Source: a virus. Taken from it: a DNA stretch of 64,000 bases. Both the position numbers and the translations under genes were made by a program. Within the stretch, counting starts at the first letter, position 1. Every line of letters starts with the position of its first letter. Positions 16,259 through 24,962 of the stretch are shown here, one piece after another. Below the pieces are notes generated by a model. It worked only from the letters and a program-made list of their open reading frames with translations, was not told the origin of the DNA and did not search any database. The stretch spans positions 1 to 64,000 of the IMG/VR virus record IMGVR_UViG_3300048997_000130; one strand, given 5' to 3'.

Positions 16259-16483
16259 TCATGATTTCATAATGTCGCCAATAAGTTCCAGTTTCTCTTC
16301 ATCAACGGTCATATATGTCCAAGTTGTAATATAGCGTTTCATTGAAGGAATAAAAATTCGTATATTACCTTGAACATCAGCTGGTCCCAGATAATTGGCA
16401 AGGACTTTCTTGCCTTTATAGTCAACATAAATCCGTTGATTATAACCTAAATGCCCTCGAGATCCCGAGTCCGCTTTTCCCAT
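16259..16483 (-). CDS. Small hypothetical protein (74 aa)
   Basis: Not recognised. A basic N-terminus (MGKADSGSRGHLGYNQR) is followed by probable beta strands (IYVDYKGKKVLANYLG, IRIFIPS, TWTYMTVD), suggesting a small barrel or SH3-like fold. The start codon lies in a short TCCC/GGGA hairpin. It follows the 153-aa gene on the same strand with a 30-base gap. Confidence 0.6.
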   Translation of the reverse strand: MGKADSGSRGHLGYNQRIYVDYKGKKVLANYLGPADVQGNIRIFIPSMKRYITTWTYMTVDEEKLELIGDIMKS

Positions 16484-16513
16484 AACGGGATCTTACATGC
16501 TAGAAAGTGAAAT

Positions 16514-16975
16514 CTACGAACCTATATGTTGCTTAGAAGCGGCGACTTCAAGCAATAGATCCCAAAGCGGGCGACTCTCGTCCATAGATCCATCTTCGGA
16601 ATCTTCCAGGAAGCTTTCTGGATCAAGTTCGCCAAGATTCAACATTTCAATACCATTAGGAGCGTCCCAGGGGATTCCATCGATAGTGATGTCCAAATCC
16701 ACATTATCGTTATCCGAAGTCCCGGAAACCGCAATGGTTTTACCCGACGGCGAAATTAAAATGAATTGACCAGAAACAACGCCTTGCGGATGTTCCTGAC
16801 TAACAGGTTCATATTGAGAGACTTCTGCCTTCTGCACTTTGAACCCAGAAAGATTTTCCATAGCTAAAAATACACGCTGAATATTTTTGGCGACGAGCTT
16901 TCGAGAAGGACGTTCGGCATGTTGGATATTATGCGCAAGCTTTCGCAAATAAGAAGAAACATGCTTAGGATCCAT
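16514..16975 (-). CDS. Hypothetical protein (153 aa)
   Basis: Not recognised. The N-terminal 40 residues are a basic helix (SYLRKLAHNIQHAERPSRK), the middle has strands with GQFILISPSGKTIAV, and the C-terminal third is acidic. It overlaps the 3' end of the HNH endonuclease gene by 11 bases. It is G+C-richer than the far-left genes, like the neighbouring virion genes, so a structural or virion-associated role is possible. Confidence 0.65.
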   Translation of the reverse strand: MDPKHVSSYLRKLAHNIQHAERPSRKLVAKNIQRVFLAMENLSGFKVQKAEVSQYEPVSQEHPQGVVSGQFILISPSGKTIAVSGTSDNDNVDLDITIDGIPWDAPNGIEMLNLGELDPESFLEDSEDGSMDESRPLWDLLLEVAASKQHIGS

Positions 16976-17531
16976 GCTGATATGAAATATTAAAAGCTTG
17001 GATTAAGAGGAACCATTCATTAGGAGTCATTTGGCCTTTCCGAATATTACATGGTGCGCATGCTGGGCGCAAATTCGATAATATATGAGGCCCACCCAGT
17101 TCGAGAGGCTTCACATGATCCCAGTGTTCGAAAGGCCCAGAACAATATGCACATTGACCACCAAAAATGGTTAAACGATCACGCAACATAACTTGAGTGA
17201 TTTTAATAACTTGAGATCCTTTCTTCCTTGCTCGCCTCCGTTGTTGAGCCTCCAAACGCCTTCCGGGATTATTTTTTGCCCATCTTGCAGCTTTTGCAGC
17301 TATTTTCCCTGGGTTATTCAATCTCCATAATTTATCGGCCTGCTTCAAATCAATTAAATGCGAAGCTCTATATGCTCGAGTCTTTTCTAACGTCGGAATT
17401 GGATTTTCTTGATAACGCTTTTTCTTATAATCAGAAAAGCAACCTTTGCACATTTTGTTTTTGCATTTTTCCTCGATGGCTTGAGGAACTCTGCATTTAT
17501 AACAAACAAAGATTGTTATCGTATCTTCCAT
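16965..17531 (-). CDS. HNH homing endonuclease (free-standing)
   Basis: A 188-residue protein. An N-terminal Cys cluster (FVCYKC, then KMCKGC) resembles a zinc element, followed by a basic helical linker. The C-terminal HNH domain has CAYC (Cys127/Cys130), the metal ligand pair WDH (Asp137-His138), GGPH (His149), an Asn at 153, and CAPCN (Cys158/Cys161). Such free-standing enzymes cut DNA near their own insertion site and spread into related phages. It sits directly downstream of the capsid gene behind tandem terminators, a typical intergenic site. Its start region is duplicated as an inverted copy nearby. Confidence 0.88.
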   Translation of the reverse strand: MEDTITIFVCYKCRVPQAIEEKCKNKMCKGCFSDYKKKRYQENPIPTLEKTRAYRASHLIDLKQADKLWRLNNPGKIAAKAARWAKNNPGRRLEAQQRRRARKKGSQVIKITQVMLRDRLTIFGGQCAYCSGPFEHWDHVKPLELGGPHILSNLRPACAPCNIRKGQMTPNEWFLLIQAFNISYQHGS

Positions 17532-17643
17532 TACGTAGTAATATCTAAGACAATCATAAAACGCATCAAATTAATAAAGAATTAATCTTACATTCTCGAA
17601 TGATTAATTTGATAATCTATAATTATTACGTAATGGAAGATAT
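17521..17643. repeat. Imperfect inverted repeat holding the HNH start and its mirror copy
   Basis: The bases around the HNH start (17521-17544 on the minus strand, TACGTAATGGAAGATAC) recur in the other orientation at about 17622-17643 (TACGTAATGGAAGATAT), with about 20 of 22 bases matching. Between them is a small hairpin (ATTAAT and CATTC/GAATG arms). The rest of the roughly 250-base gap up to the capsid gene is A/T-rich direct repeats of TTTGATAATCTA plus the terminators. The copy on the plus strand opens only a 13-codon frame. Confidence 0.6.
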
Positions 17644-17704
17644 AACAAATAAATTTGATAATTTGATAATCTAATATGTGGAAGATACGAAATAGTTTAA
17701 AAAC

Positions 17705-17747
17705 TTTTTGGCCCGACCAGCAGTATTAGTGCCAATCGGGCCAAAAA
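17705..17747 (-). terminator. Terminator T2 behind the capsid gene
   Basis: TTTTTGGCCCGA (17705-17716) and TCGGGCCAAAAA (17736-17747) form a 12-bp perfect stem around a 19-base loop. On the minus strand it is followed by GTTTTT. The A/T flanks could also make it work in the other direction. Confidence 0.8.
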
Positions 17748-17757
17748 AGCAAAAGAA

Positions 17758-17775
17758 AAGGCCAAAGAAAGCCTT
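17758..17775 (-). terminator. Terminator T1 behind the capsid gene
   Basis: AAGGC and GCCTT form a 5-bp stem with an 8-base loop just after the capsid stop codon. On the minus strand it is followed by the T-rich tract TTCTTTTGCTTTTTT. It forms a tandem pair with the stronger hairpin at 17705-17747. Confidence 0.5.
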
Positions 17776-17786
17776 CCCTTATATTA

Positions 17787-18683
17787 TCAGCGCGTTACAA
17801 TCAAACGGACCAAGCCGCGTGGATTATAGGCACCAATCCCAAGATTCTCGAAAATCGAGAATCCTATTGTACGATCTTCCGTATTATCCGCCGAAAGAAC
17901 AGTGAGTTCCGTCCGGACTGGAATACGGCCGAAATGCTCGGGCTCGCAGCAGCAGTACACAACACCTGCCGGAACCAGTCTGGATACAATGAACTGGGCA
18001 TTCCAGCCGGTCGCCATCATGCCAGTCTTCCAAAGTGTGGCCTGTGATTCAATATCCAGGACATCACGACCGAACTTCCGGACGTCTGCATAATCACGTG
18101 CGTTCATGTAAACGCGCGCAACACGCAAATCATGGAATTCGATTTCAGCGAACGCGTCTGCAAGGACGGCCGGCGAAATCGGAGCAACAACCGGAATATC
18201 CGGATTGGTTCCACCTGGAAGACTATCAAAACCATTGATAGCAATGGCGTCCATGATGCTGAAGACGCGATCGTCTTCAGCCGCTTGGATTTGAGCCTTA
18301 CCAAGATCCTGCATACGCTTCAGAAGGTCGTATCGACGCTCCTTGATCTGCGTGAGAGGAGCTCGCGGCAGGGCCGCAATCTCGAACAACGGGAAAATCA
18401 CGCGGCGTGGCTTCATAACCGCCGTGATGCTCTCGCCTTCCTCACCAATCACGTATGCCGTGACGTCAGGATCCTTATCATAAATCGGCAGAGCTCCATC
18501 AGGAATCTGCTCGACTAAAAAGGTTTTGCGACCAACTGACGAATAATCGCGGCGTTCGCGCAAGGATTGGATCATCGAAGCTGCTAACCGGCGACGGCCA
18601 GCATTAGTTCCGATGTGTCTGTCAACAATTTGTTCCCGAATGGTGTTATCAACCACCTGGACGCCGAAGTTATTAGGATTCAT
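17787..18683 (-). CDS. Probable major capsid protein
   Basis: A 298-residue protein of the size and style of HK97-fold capsid proteins. It has an N-terminal helical arm rich in Arg (NAGRRRLAASMIQSLRERRD), an extended-loop-like region (FLVEQIPDGALPIYDKDPD), a long spine-like helix (LLKRMQDLGKAQIQAAEDD), and a strand-rich C-terminal domain ending NPRGLVRLIVTR. It is an inference from position and appearance: it sits two genes after the putative scaffold gene in the leftward head-gene run, is followed by tandem terminators, has a strong Shine-Dalgarno (AAGGA), and uses markedly more G/C-rich codons than the rest of the window, as highly expressed virion genes do. I do not recognise it by a catalytic motif, so fold prediction would be the check. 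Confidence 0.75.
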   Translation of the reverse strand: MNPNNFGVQVVDNTIREQIVDRHIGTNAGRRRLAASMIQSLRERRDYSSVGRKTFLVEQIPDGALPIYDKDPDVTAYVIGEEGESITAVMKPRRVIFPLFEIAALPRAPLTQIKERRYDLLKRMQDLGKAQIQAAEDDRVFSIMDAIAINGFDSLPGGTNPDIPVVAPISPAVLADAFAEIEFHDLRVARVYMNARDYADVRKFGRDVLDIESQATLWKTGMMATGWNAQFIVSRLVPAGVVYCCCEPEHFGRIPVRTELTVLSADNTEDRTIGFSIFENLGIGAYNPRGLVRLIVTR

Positions 18684-18707
18684 GATATTTAGTTCCTTTC
18701 CTTCGGC

Positions 18708-19376
18708 TTAGCCGATGAACGCCAATAAGGCGAACATTTCGGCAGAGGTTGCATCACCGGGTGAAATGACCGTGCCCATACGGGTGCAGTCGGGTTCAGT
18801 TCCAGCTAAGGAACCTCCGCTACCGGAAACTCCATCAATCCACTGATTCTCATACGAATCCTGCCAACGATTCGTAAGAAGCCCGTTGACCGATGCATAG
18901 AGCTTATCGCCAATAGCATAGGTTAATGCTGTTCCGACAACGCCACTGCCTTTGGTCGTCTGAACTTGAGTTTCATAGACCTTGACGCCGACCGAACCGC
19001 CACGAAGGAATGGGCCTTTACCCGAAGCCACACCTGGCGTGTTTTCATTAGCATTACCTAACGAATCATTGATGAATAGCCCGAGAGGTCGAGTACCCAC
19101 GACGTATGCAGAGCTAACTTGCACTGCACCGCCAACGGTATTCCCACCGATATCGGGGCGAGTAAACGCCACTGAACCACCAAGAACGCCCCTCTTCACT
19201 GTTGAAGGAAGAGTGGTCGATCGTGCCGATGTAGTGACAACCACACTCGGATTGCTCTGTGAAAACCCGTCCGCCGCAAGATTAAGGATAGTATCCTTAA
19301 TTAGGGAGTACAGGATCCGGAGCGCACCTTGATTACCGCGGAAGTCCGCAGATGCTTGCCCGTTAATTGATCCCAT
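18708..19376 (-). CDS. Probable virion structural (decoration/stabilising) protein
   Basis: A 222-residue Gly/Ser/Thr-rich, strand-rich protein with few charged residues and long loops (GGSVAFTRPDIGGNTVGG). It lies 24 bases upstream of the capsid gene, has GGAG and AAGG elements before its ATG, and shares the G/C-rich codon use of the capsid gene. Small beta proteins next to the capsid gene are often capsid decoration or vertex proteins. That is inference from context; no family is recognised. Confidence 0.55.
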   Translation of the reverse strand: MGSINGQASADFRGNQGALRILYSLIKDTILNLAADGFSQSNPSVVVTTSARSTTLPSTVKRGVLGGSVAFTRPDIGGNTVGGAVQVSSAYVVGTRPLGLFINDSLGNANENTPGVASGKGPFLRGGSVGVKVYETQVQTTKGSGVVGTALTYAIGDKLYASVNGLLTNRWQDSYENQWIDGVSGSGGSLAGTEPDCTRMGTVISPGDATSAEMFALLAFIG

Positions 19377-19562
19377 GTTGCCTTTTTCTCCAGTTGCGTC
19401 AGTCCAAAGCTGCTCTATACAGAATCTTCCTCATTAAATCTGGGATTCAGTCCAAGTTTCCTTGCGAATCCGTCAAATTAGAATATGGATTTATCTGTTA
19501 GTATGACCTTGAAACCTCCGTTGGAAACCTGTTTAAGTATCCTTTATTTGTATTCTTGCGAC

Positions 19563-19580
19563 GAGGGGTTTGAATCCCTC
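19563..19580 (-). terminator. Weak stem-loop after the scaffold-like gene
   Basis: GAGGG and CCCTC form a 5-bp stem with an 8-base loop, 5 bases beyond the stop codon at 19586. There is no T tract. It superficially recalls a tRNA T-arm but the loop is the wrong size. The rest of the 209-base gap to 19376 shows no clear gene. Confidence 0.3.
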
Positions 19581-19585
19581 AGAAT

Positions 19586-20800
19586 CTATGGACGATCCCA
19601 CAAGTTCGACAGTTCATCAGTTGGAACTGGAGCGGCTCGCATTTGTCCAAGTTTGCGAGCACCGGTTGAGGCCGTACGGGCTACGGGCTTGCCGCCGTAG
19701 CCGGATTGAGCTCGTTCAGCTGCAACGATTTCACGTTGCGCTTGGACTTCCGGATTATCTGCAAACAAATCCGATAAATCCTGATTATCACCAGCTGTTC
19801 GGCCTGAATCATCATCTTCGTCGTCATCTAATGAGATTGCGAATCCACTAGATGCCATTTGGGTCTGAACAGCATCGGGTTCCTCATCGTTCCCAGCTGC
19901 CACAGGAGCCGCCATGGGCACTGGAGGCATGGGCGATTGGAACAGCTCCGTCAGTTCTGGAGCAGGAACTGGAGGAACAGGAGCCACCATTGTTGGAACA
20001 GGAACACATGCTTCATCAGCAAGCATCTGATCTAACATAGAGACGTCCGATGCCGACATATTGCCGTCATCATCCGTCTGATGCTCCGTTGAAGTAACTT
20101 CCTCAGGTTCTTTTACTTCCTGAGCTTGTACTTCTTTTTTATCATCTTCACAATCAGCTTGAGCAATTCGAGCTTGAGCCGAAATCTTCAAAATCTCTTT
20201 CAAAGTCGGATCATCAATTGACATGAAAACAGAAGCCATGCGTTGAATAGTGTCCGCGTCAACACCATCTGGCAAAACATTTTGTGAAAGTTTGCAACAA
20301 GCCAAGGCTCGACGATATTTCTGATCGCGCGTCAGAGCATTGGGCGATATCTGATCTAAACGCTTGAGCGAAGCTATGACTGATTGAGCTGGCAAAGCCA
20401 TCAAATCAATCATTTGCTCTTCCAGCAATTTTTCATCTGCTGTGCGAAGAAGCGTACGAGCAAGTCTTTCAACAAAAGCCGCTTTGCGCTGAACTGCAGC
20501 TAAGCGCTGATTGTCGTATTTACCAGAACCATTCCACTGGTCCGAGTCTTTGTGTTTGAAGGTATCATCACGGAATTCGCCGAAACCGAGTTCGTTCCGC
20601 TTCACGTGATCGCCTTCATACTCCATTTCCACCGATTTACTGGAGGCTGGAGTTTCTGCCCAACTATCAGGATCTCCATTTTCATACTCAACAGCCGAAG
20701 GTTGAGGATGCTCCTGGTTCATCTGATAAATGTCAGCTTGTCGTGATGTTGCCGCCTGTCGCGGGCTGCTGGGGGTCCAAGTTGTGCGCAGACGGTTCAT
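19586..20800 (-). CDS. Putative scaffold/core protein
   Basis: A 404-residue protein with a helical middle (RLAAVQRKAAFVERLARTLL and following) and an acidic, Pro/Met/Val-rich disordered C-terminal half with runs of Asp/Glu (DDDEDDDSG). Acidic, helical, low-complexity proteins encoded between the prohead protease and the capsid gene are typical scaffolds, which the protease removes. The Shine-Dalgarno GGAGG is strong, and a short GATAAA/TTTATC inverted repeat ends at the ATG. Function is inferred from position and composition only. Confidence 0.5.
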   Translation of the reverse strand: MNRLRTTWTPSSPRQAATSRQADIYQMNQEHPQPSAVEYENGDPDSWAETPASSKSVEMEYEGDHVKRNELGFGEFRDDTFKHKDSDQWNGSGKYDNQRLAAVQRKAAFVERLARTLLRTADEKLLEEQMIDLMALPAQSVIASLKRLDQISPNALTRDQKYRRALACCKLSQNVLPDGVDADTIQRMASVFMSIDDPTLKEILKISAQARIAQADCEDDKKEVQAQEVKEPEEVTSTEHQTDDDGNMSASDVSMLDQMLADEACVPVPTMVAPVPPVPAPELTELFQSPMPPVPMAAPVAAGNDEEPDAVQTQMASSGFAISLDDDEDDDSGRTAGDNQDLSDLFADNPEVQAQREIVAAERAQSGYGGKPVARTASTGARKLGQMRAAPVPTDELSNLWDRP

Positions 20801-20842
20801 GATAAATACTGCCTCCGTTTAGGACTAAAGTTTATCAATGTC

Positions 20843-23533
20843 TTAAAATTTGTTGGACATTGTCGAGATATTGCCAAGATTGGAGAAAAAAATTTTTTCA
20901 TCTGTTGATAAGGCATGTCCGATGCGCAGTCTACAAGCTGCTAAGAAAGATGTTCCACTCGGATAATTAGAAGCAGAACCTAATTGCATAGCAGTTTTAT
21001 AATATATGGCCGGACGTGCTTTAGACTGGACAGTGTCATTGATCCATGAAAGGACTATTAGATCTCGTGAAGAAAGCGTTGAAGTCTGACCGTGTTCTAT
21101 AAGCTTTCGAGTTGCGGATGCCCATTTAGCAAGCTGCGGATGATCTTTAAATATTTGATTTACAGAACCAATAAACTCCGTACTAGATAGTAAAGTATTA
21201 TTCAAATCTCCACCAGCAAGACCTGAATCTGATGTTGATGGAATAGCTGCTGGAACATCAGCTGGATCAGGAACCAGTTTATCACTCAATTTTTTCAACA
21301 GAGCCTCGACAAGCATCTCTTGAGCTTTGTTGATCATGTCTTCAATACTGGATTGTCCGACATCGGGAGCTGGAGATTCTGTAGTAGACTCTTCAGGATT
21401 CGATGGTTCGTCTGGTGAAGAATCTAAATCATCGAGTTCTGAATCTGAATTTGAATCTGAATCTGAATCTGAATTTTGTTCATCGGCCGCGACTTTTCGA
21501 AGTCCATCGATGTGCAAATCATTTTTCCGTATTTCATATATAGTTGCAGCCTTTTCAAGCGCTGCAACAGTTGCGGTGGAATCCGGATTCAAAATATTAC
21601 GGCGTGTGGCTCCAGTAAATGCTGGATTGCGCACCCAAGAAGCTTCAATAAATTGATTACTATTAGGGACAGATACATGGCCAATGAGTTCAGCCAATTT
21701 ATGTTCAATACCATTTTCATCACGAAACATAGTATTTTTGCCATCATATAAAACATGATTACATAACTGAGTCTCATCGACAGCAACGTTCCCGCAATGG
21801 CTACATACTGTGAACAAACTAATGCAGTTAGATATGCCGATTCCATCAGCAATGTAAGAATGATCATTATCTACTTGGAGATCATATACAAATCCTTGGT
21901 AGTCATAAGTATCAATGGAATGGATTCGAGTATAAACATGATTCCCAGCAATCCAACGATCACGACTTCCGGAATTTTGCTCTTTAAAAGAACCACCAGA
22001 ATTCTTGATCTTTACTGACGGAATTTTAGAAACTCCAGACGAACGAATACGGATTTGATAATCAACTTCTGCCGCATTAGGCAGCATCTTTGTGCCAGAT
22101 CTCTGGACTTTAGTTAAAGTTCCGATAAGACCACAACGATTTAAAATCGTCATATACTGATTGGCTAAATTTTCATTTCGTGTCGAAATAAATATTTGCT
22201 TTGTTCCTCGTTTGGAAATACTGATACATCCATTAGAATCTATTATTCCTGACAAAAATGCGAGTTGATGGGACTTCGGCCACAGCATTACGTCTTGGGT
22301 CACGCATTTATCAAGAGCCTTACGACCCATTGAATGATTATCAATGAAGTCTCGGACGGCACGAGAAGTCGACAAAATGTAATCCGCATTTCGTCTAATA
22401 TGACGATGCACCATTTCCGGGGCTGATCCCCCCACAGCAAGCCGCATCTCTTTGGCAAGCCACGAAATACGATTGATTTCAGATTCTACGAATCCAGAAA
22501 TCTCTGAATATTGTTGGCTTGAGTCCAAACAAAATCCAACTCCAATAGTGGAGTTGTGTTTATTATCGAATTTCCACCCATCCCCTATCCAAAGACCTAA
22601 CAGTCGAGCTTCAGATTCTGAACAATGCGGCTTGGATTCGCCTTGCAAGATTGGCGTAGCAATTACATCTCCGGGCAGCAGATCACCGGCTTCACGATAT
22701 TCAAAGCTATAAGCAATTGGGATGATTCGCTGCAGTCCTTTTCGTTCCGTGAACTGAAGTTCAGAACGTGGAACCGCATAAAATTTATGATTATCTGTGA
22801 AACTTAAAGCAGACAGTCCAATAGGCTTAATCCGACAGATTTTCCAGCGATTCTCACGAATTTGTAAGTTATCAACTCGACAAATGTTCCCTTTTTGGGA
22901 GATGACTTCCATATCAGGACGAATATCTTCAATCGGAAGCACCGTCCCATCAGCCATCAGCACCCGGGTTCCGGGTATTCCGCAGCCCATACTCATTGCC
23001 TTAATTTCCTCAGAAAGGATATCTTGGACGAGCAATTTATGCTTGCGATCAGTTGCTACTAAAATATCTATATAGCAAGTGTTACCTAAATCTCGTGCAA
23101 TAGCGTCAACAATAAATCCTTTGGAAAGTTCAGGAATTTGAATATGTTCAAGATAATTAGGTGATCCAATAAATGTCCGGTAAGTTGCCAATAATAGCGA
23201 ACGGCTCCACGCGTCGCCATTATTATTAATGATATTCTGACATTCAGGTTTAATACGGAAATCTGGATATCTGACATCGATTTGGACGCCGCGATCTAAA
23301 CGCTTTCCGGTTTTAGATCCTTCAGGAGCATATGTATCAACAGAAGCTACTATTGTACTATGAGATAGTAAATATTGATTAGGATCGCATTTCTGAAGAA
23401 CATTCTTAGCAACACGAACAACTTGATCTTTGGAGACTGCACCTTCATGTTGTTGGCGCAGTTCTTCCATCCATTCATCAAATCCAATATTGGATTTAGA
23501 TATTATTGCATTCGCGGTACGACGAAAAGCCAT
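20843..23533 (-). CDS. Prohead protease-like head protein interrupted by an intein
   Basis: An 896-residue precursor. The ATG at 23533 (MAFRRTANA) is chosen because GAGGA lies 5 bases before it; the GTG at 23551 has no site. Extein part 1 ends KAMSMG and part 2 resumes CISLFTVCSHCGNVA after a 386-residue intein (residues 184-569), leaving about 510 residues. His130 (LEHIQIPELSKG) and Ser181 (AMSMG) could be the His/Ser pair of a prohead serine protease, and the intein sits three residues after that Ser. Cys577, Cys580, Cys591 and His593 form a zinc-like cluster. The tail has Ser-Asp repeats and helices. Its place between portal-side genes and the putative scaffold supports a maturation protease, but the family is inferred. 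Confidence 0.6.
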   Translation of the reverse strand: MAFRRTANAIISKSNIGFDEWMEELRQQHEGAVSKDQVVRVAKNVLQKCDPNQYLLSHSTIVASVDTYAPEGSKTGKRLDRGVQIDVRYPDFRIKPECQNIINNNGDAWSRSLLLATYRTFIGSPNYLEHIQIPELSKGFIVDAIARDLGNTCYIDILVATDRKHKLLVQDILSEEIKAMSMGCGIPGTRVLMADGTVLPIEDIRPDMEVISQKGNICRVDNLQIRENRWKICRIKPIGLSALSFTDNHKFYAVPRSELQFTERKGLQRIIPIAYSFEYREAGDLLPGDVIATPILQGESKPHCSESEARLLGLWIGDGWKFDNKHNSTIGVGFCLDSSQQYSEISGFVESEINRISWLAKEMRLAVGGSAPEMVHRHIRRNADYILSTSRAVRDFIDNHSMGRKALDKCVTQDVMLWPKSHQLAFLSGIIDSNGCISISKRGTKQIFISTRNENLANQYMTILNRCGLIGTLTKVQRSGTKMLPNAAEVDYQIRIRSSGVSKIPSVKIKNSGGSFKEQNSGSRDRWIAGNHVYTRIHSIDTYDYQGFVYDLQVDNDHSYIADGIGISNCISLFTVCSHCGNVAVDETQLCNHVLYDGKNTMFRDENGIEHKLAELIGHVSVPNSNQFIEASWVRNPAFTGATRRNILNPDSTATVAALEKAATIYEIRKNDLHIDGLRKVAADEQNSDSDSDSNSDSELDDLDSSPDEPSNPEESTTESPAPDVGQSSIEDMINKAQEMLVEALLKKLSDKLVPDPADVPAAIPSTSDSGLAGGDLNNTLLSSTEFIGSVNQIFKDHPQLAKWASATRKLIEHGQTSTLSSRDLIVLSWINDTVQSKARPAIYYKTAMQLGSASNYPSGTSFLAACRLRIGHALSTDEKIFFSNLGNISTMSNKF
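21438..21475. repeat. Hexanucleotide repeat coding for Ser-Asp
   Basis: A run of GAATCT units (one altered to GAATTT) on the plus strand, coding on the minus strand for alternating Ser/Asp and Asn/Ser in the C-terminal extein of the protease-like gene. Such tracts are prone to slippage and length change. Confidence 0.7.
21827..22984 (-). other. Intein in the prohead protease-like gene (386 aa)
   Basis: Starts CGIPGTRVLMADGTVLPIED (block A), has FTDNHKFYAV (block B, His), LAGLIDADG-type motifs LLGLWIGDGW and FLSGIIDSNGCIS, and ends VYDLQVDNDHSYIADGI then ISN, with Cys as +1 residue. The penultimate residue is Ser where His is usual. In the second LAGLIDADG motif the catalytic Asp is replaced by Asn (DSNG), so nuclease activity may be partly lost. 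Confidence 0.92.
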
Positions 23534-23581
23534 GCTTCCTCGAATAAACACGACATATCAAAAATCTGATTATTCGGAAGC
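23534..23581 (-). promoter_or_regulatory. Long imperfect hairpin hiding the protease Shine-Dalgarno
   Basis: In the mRNA sense GCTTCCGAATAA (23581-23570) pairs with TTATTC-GA-GGAAGC (23547-23534), 12 pairs with a 2-base bulge and a 22-base loop. The 3' arm contains the GAGGA ribosome-binding site and ends exactly at the ATG. The gene is divergent from the plus-strand gene at 23599. Confidence 0.55.
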
Positions 23582-23598
23582 GTATTTTCAGAAATAAT

Positions 23599-23994
23599 AT
23601 GAAAATATTCAAAGATGGAAAAAGGAATCGTAAAAATAAGGATATCAAAATCCAACAAGGTTTAGATGGTATCAATATTCATATTGATAAAAGGATAATA
23701 ACTGTTCCATGGCTAAATCATATTAAAATATATACGAAGAAAGCGAGTCGTGGTAATAAATATATAATGGTGGCCCATTTCCCTGATAAGAATCATGGTC
23801 TGATCGGAGAACCTGAAAATGTGAAAGAATTAGTAGATACGGTGGCTGAAATGGCGTTAATTTTGAACGGAGTAAGTCGGCCTCCAACCAATTTAATAAA
23901 TAAATTGGTAAAAGAGTGGGGACAGACAGATAAATTGGAACATTTAATATCCAAGTTCCAAGAACTAACCATCAAAAATATTATGGAAGTTTAA
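23599..23994 (+). CDS. Hypothetical basic protein (131 aa)
   Basis: Not recognised. Very basic N-terminus (MKIFKDGKRNRKNKDIKIQQ), then strands (INIHIDKRIITVPWLNHIKI) and a C-terminal pair of helices. One of very few plus-strand genes in the head region; it is divergent from the protease-like gene and its last 4 bases overlap the convergent gene at 23991. The basic N-terminal tail would suit nucleic-acid binding. Possibly a later insertion into the head operon. Confidence 0.62.
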   Translation: MKIFKDGKRNRKNKDIKIQQGLDGINIHIDKRIITVPWLNHIKIYTKKASRGNKYIMVAHFPDKNHGLIGEPENVKELVDTVAEMALILNGVSRPPTNLINKLVKEWGQTDKLEHLISKFQELTIKNIMEV

Positions 23995-24962
23995 GCAGCC
24001 CGACCGGTAGCTCTCTTAATGACTGGTAATAGTATCGGACGCATATTCGGACGAGCATGAGCTACGCGAATTAAGATCGGAAGAACTCGTCGAGCGGCTA
24101 ATTGTTTGTTGGAACTCGTATGATTGCTCCCGATCATCGGTCCAACGTCTTCAAACATATCATGCAAAGTTTGCATGAGCTTTTCAGGGTCTTTCAAATT
24201 TTCTCGTAATACTTCAATATAAGTTTCAACAGTATCTTCAAAATTAGAGACTTCGGACTCAACATCAACATCTGAAGATGGCGTCATCAGATGTTTCCGG
24301 ACGCCTTTCAACATATCTTGTCCAGTTTTCAACAAATCTCGAATTTCATCCAGAATTTGCTTTAAAGCCCCTTTATTAGGCGTATGGCGGGCTTTCTCCA
24401 TTTTATGAAGAACATCTTGGGCACCGGAGAAAAAATCCTTATTCTCTTTATATTCTTGCTGAACATAATGAGCAGCATCTTTCCAGTCAGATTGACCTTC
24501 TACGAAATTATCTATCGATGCATCGTCCAAAGAATATGCAGGTTCTTGACCTGAAGATTCAGCATCATTCTGGTCTTTTTTCAATTTCTTGAACATATTC
24601 TTGAAGAAATCACCAATACCGGCTGTATGTCCGGTCGAAGCAACTTTTCCAAGTTCATGAGAACGATTCAATATTTTACGTAGTTCGTCCTCTTCCTGAA
24701 CTACTTCACCTTCAAAAAAATTCGCAAATTCTTCAGCCGAATCATATTTTTCTAATGCAGTCTTAATTTCTTGCTGGAGAGATTTGAGCACCATAACCAT
24801 CTCTTCAACATGTTTTTCCCAAGATTTAAATCCGGGGTTAACAACAGAAACGGTACGACGCATTGCAATTAGTTTATGAACATTATTTTCCAGTTCATAT
24901 CCTAAGGTAGGATCAGACAGCTCAGAAGCAATCCGATACAATCGCTGTATATAAGGATTCAT
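23991..24962 (-). CDS. Hypothetical helical head-region protein (323 aa)
   Basis: Not recognised. The ATG at 24962 overlaps the stop of the upstream gene (ATGA) with GGAG 9 bases before. The protein is almost all alpha-helix and charged, with coiled-coil stretches (EMVMVLKSLQQEIKTALEK). The C-terminus RVLPILIRVAHARPNMRPIL then LPVIKRA resembles the motif near the end of the protein at 26288-27760 (DLLRLANSDPEAKRILGPVI). That shared tail hints at a common binding partner, for example the protease or scaffold. It lies in the head gene run. Confidence 0.65.
   Translation of the reverse strand: MNPYIQRLYRIASELSDPTLGYELENNVHKLIAMRRTVSVVNPGFKSWEKHVEEMVMVLKSLQQEIKTALEKYDSAEEFANFFEGEVVQEEDELRKILNRSHELGKVASTGHTAGIGDFFKNMFKKLKKDQNDAESSGQEPAYSLDDASIDNFVEGQSDWKDAAHYVQQEYKENKDFFSGAQDVLHKMEKARHTPNKGALKQILDEIRDLLKTGQDMLKGVRKHLMTPSSDVDVESEVSNFEDTVETYIEVLRENLKDPEKLMQTLHDMFEDVGPMIGSNHTSSNKQLAARRVLPILIRVAHARPNMRPILLPVIKRATGRAA

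Noticed and set aside
19563-19585. tRNA-like T-arm (GAGGG, loop, CCCTC)
   Set aside because: The loop has 8 bases, not 7, the invariant C56 is missing on the plus strand, and no matching acceptor or anticodon arm is found on either strand. It fits a weak hairpin after the gene at 19586.
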